Shown here: positions 47,301 through 56,050 of the stretch, in pieces
Layout of the letters: each line of letters opens with the position of its first letter
Numbering within the stretch: the stretch's first letter is position 1
The notes under the pieces: model-generated
Told to the model about the DNA's origin: nothing
Seen by the model: the letters and a program-made list of their open reading frames with translations, nothing else
Databases searched by the model: none
Origin: Antedon mediterranea
Taxonomy: Eukaryota > Echinodermata > Crinoidea > Comatulida > Antedonidae
Direction of reading: 5' to 3'
Length of the DNA stretch: 64,000 nucleotides
Assembly: GCF_964355755.1 (NCBI RefSeq)
Contig: NC_092670.1
Span: 35,513,795 to 35,577,794, forward strand
Made by a program: the position numbers and the translations under genes

Positions 47301-47600
47301 AACTTAAGGCTTTTAAAATAAGGTAGGCCTACATTATTTTTTATTCTGTATAATTATAATATTTTGTTTAAAAGATAAAAGAATTTTCAATATTTTCGAT
47401 CTTTGTCCCCCAAACTAACAATTTTATTGTTTGGATTAATTAAATTTCCTGTCATTTCAAATTTAAGGTTTTTAACAAAAATCCATAAAGGATGGCACAT
47501 GTTACAATACACAAACATATTAAGTAAATGCCTCTTTTTTTCAGCTTTTATTATAACATTATTGTTTAATGTGAAGACGAGGAAAGGTGAAAACATCTAA
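38362..47600 (+). CDS. Major-facilitator transporter, oxalate/formate-antiporter-like (complete, 11 exons)
   Basis: Exons: 38362-38461, 40396-40463, 40789-40910, 41440-41566, 42615-42763, 44105-44213, 44844-45137, 45614-45736, 46290-46447, 46981-47135, 47545-47600. All phases match and give 486 residues with about 12 membrane helices. Helix 1 and the following loop read GGVLIHITLGSRYTFGNLTS, close to the LTLGTLYTFGN signature of this MFS group. The loop between helices 2 and 3 has the family motif GGVLDERVGPR. Exon 5 has GGHGIAAVIWNPIETEYINP, exon 8 NGGGRIFWGCMADKF, and exon 10 AKHVGANYGLVYSSQ. Exon 7 encodes a long acidic cytoplasmic loop between helices 6 and 7. The group moves small organic anions in microbes; the animal substrate is not evident. 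The start is the first of two adjacent ATGs. The stop codon is formed by the edge of a MITE. Confidence 0.9.
38810..39125 (+). repeat. Degenerate repeated AAAACAGAGACC segments in transporter intron 1
   Basis: Several versions of CAAAAACAGAGACCTCC and its reverse complement GGGGTCTCTGTTTTCGATAT occur within 300 bp around a G-rich run at 38852-38880. The element type is not clear. Confidence 0.45.
39487..39833. mobile_element. Compound MITE, TTGGTTCCCACTA family
   Basis: Several copies of the end sequence are present: AAGCTTGGTTCCCACTAG at the left, GTTCCCACTAGCGACGCAAC internally, and TATAGTGGGAACCAAGCTT and CTAGTGGGAACCAAGTTTTA at the right. This indicates one copy inserted into another. 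It lies in transporter intron 1. Confidence 0.85.
40555..40733. mobile_element. MITE, AGCGGTAACGG family
   Basis: The left end ATTTACACAGAGAGTGGTAA, then CGGCAAGCGGAAAACCGCG, and the right end GCTCGTCTGTGTAAAT form degraded inverted repeats. The interior TTGTCCCACGTAGAAT is shared with 46471-46637. It lies in transporter intron 2. Confidence 0.7.
42341..42470. mobile_element. Palindromic foldback element
   Basis: The left arm CCGAGGTATCGTATTTGGTA, then ATACAGCATC, is inverted at the right as GATGTTGTATTATCAAATAT and GGTACCTCGAAAA. It sits in transporter intron 4. Confidence 0.55.
43155..43905 (+). mobile_element. Nonautonomous element with GTCG/GTCT microsatellites, copy 1
   Basis: It begins TTTAGTCGCGTGGAAGCGAC and continues TCTATAGTTCACTATGTCGG. 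It carries (GTCG/GTCT)n runs at 43195-43240 and 43795-43870 and ends CACGCGACTTA, the inverted form of the start. The interior is very similar to 57937-58513. It occupies transporter intron 5. Confidence 0.8.
45784..45956. mobile_element. MITE with 3-bp target duplication (173 bp)
   Basis: The ends TGGCCGTATTCACC and GGTGAATACGGCCA are perfect inverted repeats, flanked by CAG on both sides (45781-45783 and 45957-45959). The interior is palindromic and built of TAAGTATTTCCCTTA-like segments. A 3-bp duplication fits PIF/Harbinger-type elements. It lies in transporter intron 8. Confidence 0.85.
46471..46637. mobile_element. MITE, AGCGGTAACGG family, better preserved
   Basis: The left part ACGAGCGGTAACGGTAAGCG, then AAAACCGCG, is inverted at the right as CGCTTACCGCTACCGCTCGT. 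The interior TTGTCCCACGTAGAATATG matches 40555-40733. It lies in transporter intron 9. Confidence 0.8.
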
Positions 47601-47717
47601 AGCTCTGAATACACTCAAACTTTATGTGATGTGCCCATATATGGACACGATGACGTCAGATCACTACCATATTTGGGCACATCACACTTTTTTTGTCAAA
47701 CTAGTTTGACAGAGCTT
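47600..47717. mobile_element. MITE, TAAAGCTCTGTC family, copy 7, at the transporter stop codon
   Basis: The left end AAGCTCTGAATACACTCAAA and right end TTTGACAGAGCTT are flanked by TA on both sides (47598-47599 and 47718-47719). The transporter stop TAA (47598-47600) consists of the TA duplication plus the first base of the element. Confidence 0.9.
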
Positions 47718-48056
47718 TACAATGGTTGATATTATAACCTAAAGAGGGGAAGAACGTAAGCCTACTGTCTTTTCAAAATGAAAATTGCCCTACAGCTATT
47801 GCAGCCGACAGCCGACTCTCGCACAACTCTACGTCTGGAAGGTTATAGTCAGGAGACAAGAACATAGTACGGTACCGTACGAGTGTCGGGTTCAGCTATT
47901 ATTCCGTCGATATCAATCAATACAACTGTATGTGCTATCACAGAAGATGAAGCTACACAGGCGTCACCTATAGCCACAGAATCAAAGTCAAATCGAATGT
48001 TGTTAGACCCTATGGGTTCAAAAGACTGTGTCGAGAAGGGACGTTTTTAATGTTTA

Positions 48057-48062
48057 AATAAA
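48057..48062 (+). terminator. Candidate poly(A) signal of the transporter gene
   Basis: AATAAA lies about 460 nt after the stop codon and is the first good plus-strand match beyond the MITE. Confidence 0.4.
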
Positions 48063-48447
48063 GAAAAAGTAACTTTCAAAGTTATTTCAAAATTAGCAAT
48101 AATGTGTCGTATCACAATTTCATTAATTATTAAGGTATTCTTGGGACGTGAGTACTTCTTGTTTAATTGTCTTAATGTATGAAATAAAACATCTTCAGTG
48201 ATAATGCGTTGTGCTGAGTATGATTCTATGAGTTTATTATACAACCAAAACAGTCTTCTGAAGATCTGAAAAGTTATATTGCCTTCCTATTTTTTTTTTA
48301 AACCTAAATTTGATTGTCCAAACAATTATTTTTTTATTTTTTTTTGTGGATAAAATAGTATGTTGCTCATAAGTCTACGTTATAGAATCGCTTCTTTGTA
48401 TTCATATAAATCCAAAGGCAAATTACTGAAAAATAATGGCAATGCTC

Positions 48448-48525
48448 TGGGTATCAGTGGCTGGATCTCAATGAAGCTAAATCAAAACGATAAAGTAAAA
48501 CAGCCAGAAAAAAGTAGCAGAGCCT
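48448..48525 (+). repeat. Dispersed repeat shared with 6225-6330
   Basis: It has TATCAGTGGCTGGATCTCA, then AAGCTAAATCAAAACGA and AAGTAAAACA, with CCAGAAAAA a few bases on, in the same order as the copy in granulin coding intron 1. Confidence 0.6.
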
Positions 48526-48890
48526 TCGGGCAACACTAGCCTTTATATACATGTTGCACAGCAAACGATATATACCGCTGTGGCTGAATACAATACATTG
48601 TATAATGCATGCTAACGACTGTTAGTATAAACATACATGCAAAATTAAAACAATACGCATGAAATACGGTGATTCAAAACTTGGCTTATTTTGAACGTAG
48701 TATGTCGCGCGACACAATTTACTCCGCTAAACTCAATGATTTTCAATGATTTTCGAACGGATTATGTATAAAATGTCTACGGCAATTTATCCCGCCGCCG
48801 TATAAATTCGGTTTGCGATGGCTTGTTTTGAAACCGTCGGGTTTACTGTATATCGCGCAAAATATGACAATTCTCTCCGTGTAAATAGGC

Positions 48891-50488
48891 TTACAATGGT
48901 TGGTTTTGGAACTGATTGTAACCAATTGTACTTGGATTGCTTGGCTGTACTACAATCACCCTTTCGTTGTTGTCCATCATCCGCGGTATCATCCGACAAC
49001 AAAGGCGGACACAAACTCCTACGATCGATGTGGAAAAGATGATCACGAAAAGAAAAACCCTGCGAAGGAACAAAAATGACATAGAAATGCATTAGAAAAA
49101 TGGCAGTTGTTTCAAATGTAGTTCACAGTATGCGTACAATTCCAGTTATGTTCGGGTACCGCATTTTTATAATAGATGCTTAAATATTTCTATATACCGA
49201 GAGGTGCCGCATTTACGCGATATATTTTCGTAGGCCTCATAGGTACTGTTAGTGCATAAAGTCTAGAAGTGGCTGCAGCTGCACCCCCTCGCTGTTTGGT
49301 TTCTATGCTTCTGATCCAGAGAATATGACACAGAGTAATTGTATACATACCACATAATCCCATTCTGGGAGGATGAATTTTCAGCCTTACAACACGTTTC
49401 CCAATGACAGCAATATTCGTCATCAACGCATCTAGAATAAAAAATAAAACAGGCCTAGTATTAGTACGCCGCGCCTTTAGGCAGTTATATTCAAGTGGAA
49501 GGAATAATTAGGAAACTGTATTACATTTCATTTCAAAAGACATTTATTTTCCTCCATAGCAAAACAATACAAAATAATAAACAGAAATGGTAAGGTATAT
49601 TAAAAATGAAATAGATGATTGTTGGATATACAAAAGAAAAGTGAATTTAAGAAAATTGGCTATGGAGGAAGGCATAATCCCAAGAAGATGAGGAAATCTT
49701 GTGCTGGGTATGCCTATGCAAATAAAATGGATAATTGAATAAGAGTGGAAATTAAGAGAAACAAACAAGACAAAAAAACGCACACAAAAGGAAAAAAAAA
49801 TAAAAAATAAATAAATAAAAATAAATTAAAAAAATTAATAAATAAATTGAAAAAAATAGATCAATCAAATTGTAGAATCAGAAAATAAAACTCAAAAACA
49901 GCAGCATAAATCAAATTGCGATATTCGATTGTTGTCTTTTTAATAGTTTAACATGCATTAGGTGTTGTTTTAATTTTTTGGAAAATAAAGAAATTGAAAC
50001 AGCAAAGAACATAGAAGCTAATAGTTTACTATGGCTGAAAAAAAATGGGCATGCGCAAATGGGCATGCGCAAATGGGCATGCGCAAATGGGCATGCGCAA
50101 ATACCAAAGCATGTCTGTGAGAAGAGTGTCTATGATGTATGCAGGCTGTCGTCTGTAAAACCTGTTCAATAAACAATGTTTTCGTTTGGCTGTAAAGTAT
50201 TATCGAATAATGGTCTAACAATCGTTCCTCTACGGCGAATTATTTGTAGGCCTATATAGTAGATGAAGAATATTATTTGATTATGCTGTACGACGAAGGT
50301 TCGTGGTAAATTAGACATTTTTTTTACTGGAATGTTGAGGGTGGGTAACTACGACCCTAACTTTAGAGTAATTCCTCTACCCTACGAATATGCCTATGCA
50401 AAATACAGTAGGCCTACTGTGTGTATAGTTTAGTTTATAATTATTTTTGTTCTGTACAGAGTAGAATTTGAAATAAAAACGTTGCTTG

Positions 50489-50542
<54 letters not shown>

Positions 50543-51582
50543 GATAGCTTAATCAAATCCGGTACAGAAAGAAACCAATATTTATGTATTGAATACCCGA
50601 TAGACTTTATAGACTTATAGGCCTAGACTTTATAATTTTTAGACTATATTTATCGTAACAAAAAATGTTTACTACCGACTTCACTACCAACAAAAAAAAT
50701 ATTATTTCTTATATAGGCCTATATAGAAAGAACAATAATAATAATAATGTTTTTAATTAATAATAATAATTAAAATGTTTTTTTATGAAAATGAAGAAAA
50801 CAGTACTCACGGTTTAGAAACACAGGACTGAAAAATACAAAGTAAAGTGAAAGAAAAGTAAATATACGTTTCTAACATATTCTGCATTGTAATGAAAATA
50901 ATTTTAAGCAGAAATATTTAAACGAACTATCGGCCTAATAAATTTAATGTATAACTTAATAAGTTTAATTATCTACTATTCTTACGAGTTGCAAAACACA
51001 AAATTGTTTGATTGTAGTTGGAGATTAGGGGTGTCTAGAAAACTTAAATCTAGAAAACTCAGATCTCAGAAATATCTGTTTTGAGTTTTCTAGTAAACTC
51101 TAATCTCCCTTTACAATCTTGCATAGGTACCCTTAACCTATACATGATTTTGCCGAATGAAAAAAGACCTATTAGATTCAAACGTATCGGTTATACGTGT
51201 TGTAACGCGGATACGTGTGCGTATACGTAAGTTTGCCCAAACTTCCAAGTCAAAAGTCTATGTGGCTTATTATATCATGGATGTATTCATTATTATGTTG
51301 AACCATGGAGGAAAAAATAAAGGAATAATATACGATCTGCTTGTTTATTCCAGAATTTTAAAAAAAGAAAGAAAGATAAGATAGTTTATGTTTCTAGTGC
51401 GGCATTTAACATTAAGCTTTTGATCACAGGTTTGAGAGATCTCATTTTATTTTTTCCTCCATTGTTGAAGTAAACCACGGTTCACTGGTTCCCCCCCCCC
51501 CCCCACCCCAATAAATACTTACAGGATCATCTGCAAGAACGGCTGGTAAGACAATTAACAATGTGAAACAAAGTCCAAACAT
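48891..51582 (-). CDS. Six-cysteine single-pass membrane protein, paralogue A (Shisa/CYYR1-like, 4 coding exons)
   Basis: Coding exons 51582-51523, 50827-50811 (17 nt), 49431-49351 and 49059-48891 join with matching phases (0, 2, 2) to give 108 residues. The order is signal peptide (MFGLCFTLLIVLPAVLA), six cysteines in SCVSKPCVDDEYCCHWETCC, a short linker, one transmembrane helix at about residues 53-70 (VFLFVIIFSTSIVGVCV), a juxtamembrane CC/basic stretch, and a tail ending IGYNQFQNQPL. The layout matches the single-transmembrane six-cysteine adaptor superfamily (Shisa, CYYR1, WBP1/VOPP1), whose members act as membrane adaptors. Sequence similarity to any named member is too weak for an assignment. 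A non-coding 5' exon probably ends near 52971 (TTTTAC|GTAAGT). It has the same exon structure as the gene at 56051-61810. Confidence 0.8.
49803..50545. repeat. Simple repeats in intron 2 of paralogue A
   Basis: There is an A-rich AAATAAATAAAAATAAATTA tract near 49803-49860, four copies of the 14-bp unit GGGCATGCGCAAAT at 50047-50102, and a (TGAT)n run of about 14 units at 50487-50543. Confidence 0.9.
51025..51115. mobile_element. Small copy of the GGGGTGTCTAGAAAACT palindrome
   Basis: It begins AGGGGTGTCTAGAAAACTTA, contains AAATCTAGAAAACTCAGATC, and returns as TTTTGAGTTTTCTAG. A much larger version spans 61853-62533. It lies in intron 1 of paralogue A. Confidence 0.65.
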
Positions 51583-52256
51583 AGTTAATGGTGTGAAGAT
51601 CTGAAATTATATATTTAAGACAGATTTAATTATAGGCCAACCAAATAAAGAAAAATTATACCAAGATTAGCAAGGCAATTTAAATGCTACGAACGTGTGT
51701 ATTACGTTACGTAAGTTTTCCAGAAAAGGTGCGCGCTAAGTTCGATTTGCGACTTAAATTTTATTAAAAATTCACAGATATGTTTATCATCAATCAAGTT
51801 GTAATTACGGCGTCATCGTTATATTATGATCACACTCTGAGGACCTCACATTCAGGCAGATTTGCCAGGATAAAAGTAACGTTATTTAGGTAATATCATA
51901 TTATTGTGTTCGTGTCTATATCCCACTTCATCTTTAGAGGCCTATAGAAAACATTAACCTGTCATTTAAGCTCTAATTGTTTCTTCCTGAACTTAGGCCT
52001 ACATGCTCAAATGCTTGTGTCGGAGTCCATCCTCTATAGTAGGTCTACACGCTTTATCCATTTTTACAATAAATCATAGGCCTACATTAATTAATAAAAC
52101 GTTTCTTATGATTTCTCGAATTTTAACTCAATTTATTCTCAATTGTTTTGCAATTATTAGAAAAGTGTAGGCCTAAAAACTACAGATGTTACATTCTAAT
52201 CTATGAACTTAAGTAAGATACCGTATTGTTTACAAATCATTTGTTGCATATATCTA

Positions 52257-52804
52257 GGGAGGTTTCGCAACCTTACGAATACGATAACGAAAACGGATAC
52301 GTCACACATTTGTGAAACCATGGAGGAAAAAATTAATTTATTTTTTCCTCCATGGTGAAACTTTTGAGCTATTTCATATTCGTAAAGCGTATTCATGTTG
52401 ACGAATATCACCAGTCATATTCGTAACTACAAAACGAGTATAGTTTTTGATCTATTTTGCACATTTTGTATTTCAATCAGGAATGATTCATGATTATAAT
52501 ATAATGATACTTTTATTTGAAAGTAATTTACTAAAGTAATTTACTAAAATGCCAGGTCAATTATGATAAATAGCAGTTTTTAAAGTCCTCACTCGCTTTG
52601 ATGTTACGCTAGGCCTAGGCAGCCAAGCACCAAGCAACACGTACCCGCGCTTCGCTCAAATTTACCGCAGTCATATTTTGAACGGGGCCCTCAATAATAT
52701 TTCGTTGCCATGCGAAACAGATTTTTACTGGCTTACGAAAAACGAATACGTGTGCGTGACGTATTCGTTTTCGTTATCGTATTCGTAAGGTTGCGAAAAC
52801 TCCC
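52257..52804. mobile_element. DNA transposon with ~50-bp terminal inverted repeats, TA duplication
   Basis: The left end GGGAGGTTTCGCAACCTTAC continues GAATACGATAACGAAAACG. The right end CGTTTTCGTTATCGTATTCG continues TAAGGTTGCGAAAACTCCC. TA flanks both sides (52255-52256 and 52805-52806). Inside is a perfect-looking hairpin ACCATGGAGGAAAAAATTAA with its inverted arm to 52361. No transposase is visible. Confidence 0.85.
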
Positions 52805-52970
52805 TATCGTATACTACACTATACTGTAAACACTACTGTATGCAATTTTTACTATTTTTTTTAGCAGCCCTATCTAAAATTCAAGAATACAATGAACAAA
52901 GAGAGTGTTAACGAAACATCTAGTCGAATAAATTGGGAGTTTACACCAAAAGATAGAAAAAAAACTTACG

Positions 52971-53060
52971 TAAAAGTTTTGTACAAAGTCAAGTTTGCTG
53001 AAATCACATTCGCTTGCAGTCAGCAAACATAAACAACAAATACGGTTTTGCGAAATAAAA
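52971..53060 (-). other. Probable non-coding first exon (5' UTR) of paralogue A
   Basis: On the minus strand a strong donor (TTTTAC|GTAAGT) lies 1.35 kb upstream of the first coding exon, which opens with an acceptor (AATTTCAG at 51603-51601) and 18 nt before its ATG. The upstream limit is arbitrary. Confidence 0.4.
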
Positions 53061-53453
53061 TGGACGACAGACGGTATAAGTTACAGAACGAAGTAACCGG
53101 AAATGTTTGGTTGATTCACTGGTTCAAAACGTTGGCATACAGTCAATTCAGTGAGTTTATAGTCTCCCTAAAGGGGAGAGGGTGAGGGGTTCAGCTACCG
53201 ATTATAATTTGACCTAACTTAAGACTAAGAGGGTGCACCATTTATCATCTTCTCTCAATACCGTCATCTAGTTACGTCACTGATATCTTTAAACATATTT
53301 CTGTAAAAGTATACATACCATACCCTGCTGCTGTTTTCTTCTAAATTATAAGTTAGGCTGTCGGTACTTCAATTTAATTTAATGGCAATTTTTTTAAAAA
53401 CTTGACGCTCCAAGTTTACGCACAATATTTTTATTTTATCATTTCTTTAATTA

Positions 53454-55113
53454 GGTGATCATTTAGAATAAAATGATCACCTATTGTTATTGTATCAAAT
53501 CTTTGTTATTATTGTTTCTGGGCACTATTTTGTGTAACAAATATCTAAAAAAGTTTAATGTCAATGATTACCAAAATTTCACAATGTCTTTCAAATACTG
53601 TAACTTAGTCCTAATAAGCTTTTCAACGTGATCACTCATCCGTGACGTCACGTATACGCCATTTTGTGAAATAACATTATCAATCATATCTCCATAATTC
53701 ATTATCACATATTAATGAAATTCACTATACATAAACTTCAGGTCAAGGGTAAAAATATTAGCAAATAAAAACGCGCGTGCACGTAGGGTCATGCGCGTGA
53801 AATTGCGCGTTAAAAATTTAAAAATCTCAAAATTAAGTTTTGATCAATTTAGAGCATCAATTAGGCCATTTGCGTGTTTCAAAAAATTACTGCGCAAAAA
53901 TGCGTTTTTGCGCGCGCGATTCTTAAAAAGCGTAAAAATACGATTTTTTTTGTAGAAATCGCATTCTACTCACCATCCTTAGTACATTCACCAAATTTGA
54001 GTCTGTTCCGACTTAAAATAACGCTATACGAGCATGTTATTTTTAAAAATGACAAAATGCGCACATTAATTGCATAAAAGTGCTGAAAATGATGAAAAAT
54101 AAGGCATGTTTACAATGAACGTTATTTGAGCCCGATTTTCGCACACATTTTAGTATGTGCTTGCTCAATTAATTATCTTTCTCATGAGTTGTCAACAATT
54201 TCATTTTGATGACGTCATCACGTGTAAAAACTTGAATAACGTAGGCCGTGTAATTTCACCTTCACTATATATTTGAATATTTGACAGCTCTTCAGAATTA
54301 AAGGTGACCTTGAAGATTATTACTTATTATGAAAGCTGATGAAATGTAGATATGAATTCATATAAAAATTAAGCCTATCGGATGTTGTGATGTTATCACA
54401 TGGCCAGTTGAAGTTAAAAAGTAGTTTTTAAATTTCTTTAGTCAAAGTTATACAAATTTCAAAGAGCGCGCATTGCGCTTCTACGTGTCAAATTCTCTTC
54501 CAATCCTTATATTTATTTGCTCAATTCATTATCTTTTGAAATTGTCATCTTAGAGTTTATTTTGATAATTCCATCATACCAAAAATTTAGAATATGATGT
54601 GGGTCCCGTAATTTCACCTATGCTACACTGTATATAGATATAACTGTTGGTGTGGGTGTGTGTGTGTGTGTCTGTTGATCTTTATGTGTATGTGTAGTTA
54701 TATGTTTACATTTATATATATAAGTATATAATCTTCTTACATGGCTTCCCAACATACAAGTTTCAATTGGATTTTTGTTTCCAATTGATCGATACTTTCT
54801 TGGGTTTTTTTTGCCTCTTTCATTTTGTATATAACTGAATCATCTTTTTATACATTATGACTTACTGTATTATATCTCTAAAAAAAAATATTTATTTAAA
54901 AAATATCAGAAATTATAATGTTTTTTACTCAAATATGAATGAAAGAAATAAATGTTTATTTGAATTTGAATATACAGTATATACTGTACATATTGTATAT
55001 GGCACATAATAGGTACAACTCAGCACTATAAGTGTATATGCATCATGTCATAGCATGGCGTACATCAACTTTTTACGATCGTTAATTTCATTAAAATGAT
55101 AAAAATGATCACC
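53454..55113. mobile_element. Possible long nonautonomous element with TAGGTGATCATTT ends
   Basis: The left end TTAGGTGATCATTTAGAATA is followed at once by its own inverse AAAATGATCACCTATTG. The right end AAAAATGATCACCTATAATT is the inverted form. The interior is rich in GCGCGC-type segments resembling those in the GTCG/GTCT elements, and a short (TG)n run lies at 54650-54672. No coding domain was seen. Confidence 0.45.
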
Positions 55114-55476
55114 TATAATTCTTCAAAGTGACGAATTAAATTCTAGTTCATTTTAAATCGTTTATTTTTATAGACATATATGTATATTGTATTGTTGTAA
55201 ACGTGCTAATATATCTTATTATTATTTCGTGTTTGTCGCTTATAGATAACGATATGCGATGCGTCTATTTTACTGCATTCTATGCCTATATAATATAATA
55301 TATACAGTACAAACAATCGACCAGGTGTTCGAACTTGAAAGTAAGTCTCTAGAACACCGCCACGAACTAAAGTTACACTCGGCTATCCGCAATTGTAAAT
55401 TCACACTTTCGAATAAATAATGATATGTTTTTTTCTATTGTTTATTACGTTTATTACGGTGAATTGTTAGTTACTC

Positions 55477-55745
55477 TTAAAGATGTATTGTCCTCCTGAA
55501 AAGATAATTTTACATTTTTTGTTGTTGAATATTCCATTTTAATGTCACAAACTGTAATTTAAAGCAAAAAATAGTAAAACTGGCTGCCACCCAATAGGAT
55601 TTTGGTTGAATTTAAGTGAAAACAATTTGTTTTCGCTTTTTTGTACAGAACTGATTAACTTGATTAAAACTACAAAATAACCTATTCAGAGTCTGATTTA
55701 ATTAATCTTAATTTTTCATGTTTTTGGGGGAACGTATATCTTTAA
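55477..55745. mobile_element. TTAAAGATGTATTGTC-family MITE
   Basis: It begins CTTAAAGATGTATTGTCCTC, contains CTGGCTGCCACCCAATAGGA, and ends TTTTTCATGTTTTTGGGGGA then ACGTATATCTTTAAG. The ends are inverted repeats. Confidence 0.8.
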
Positions 55746-56050
55746 GCAATAACAGCGTTATACTTCAATTTAAACAAGTCTTAATTACCAATTTTACAAC
55801 AGCTACGCATAAGTATTTGTTTCAAAAGCCCCTATACTAGACACACTGCAAGTCTACACAAAGTTGCAAAATAGAGGTAGGCCTACTATGGCCCTGAACT
55901 TAAAATGTATTAATTTAATAAGGAAATAATTAATATTAGAGGAATCGATGACCATGACAGAAACTAGGGTTGGCAGAATGTATTCATTTCTTCTGAGTTT
56001 ACAAAACATATTTTCTCAAAAGCAAAGTGCAAAAGAAATTTCTTTTCACT

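Noticed and set aside
49190-49426. 78-codon minus-strand frame MMTNIAVIGKRV as a protein
   Set aside because: It overlaps the cysteine exon of paralogue A in the wrong frame. The EYCC...ETCC frame fits the splice phases and the paralogue.
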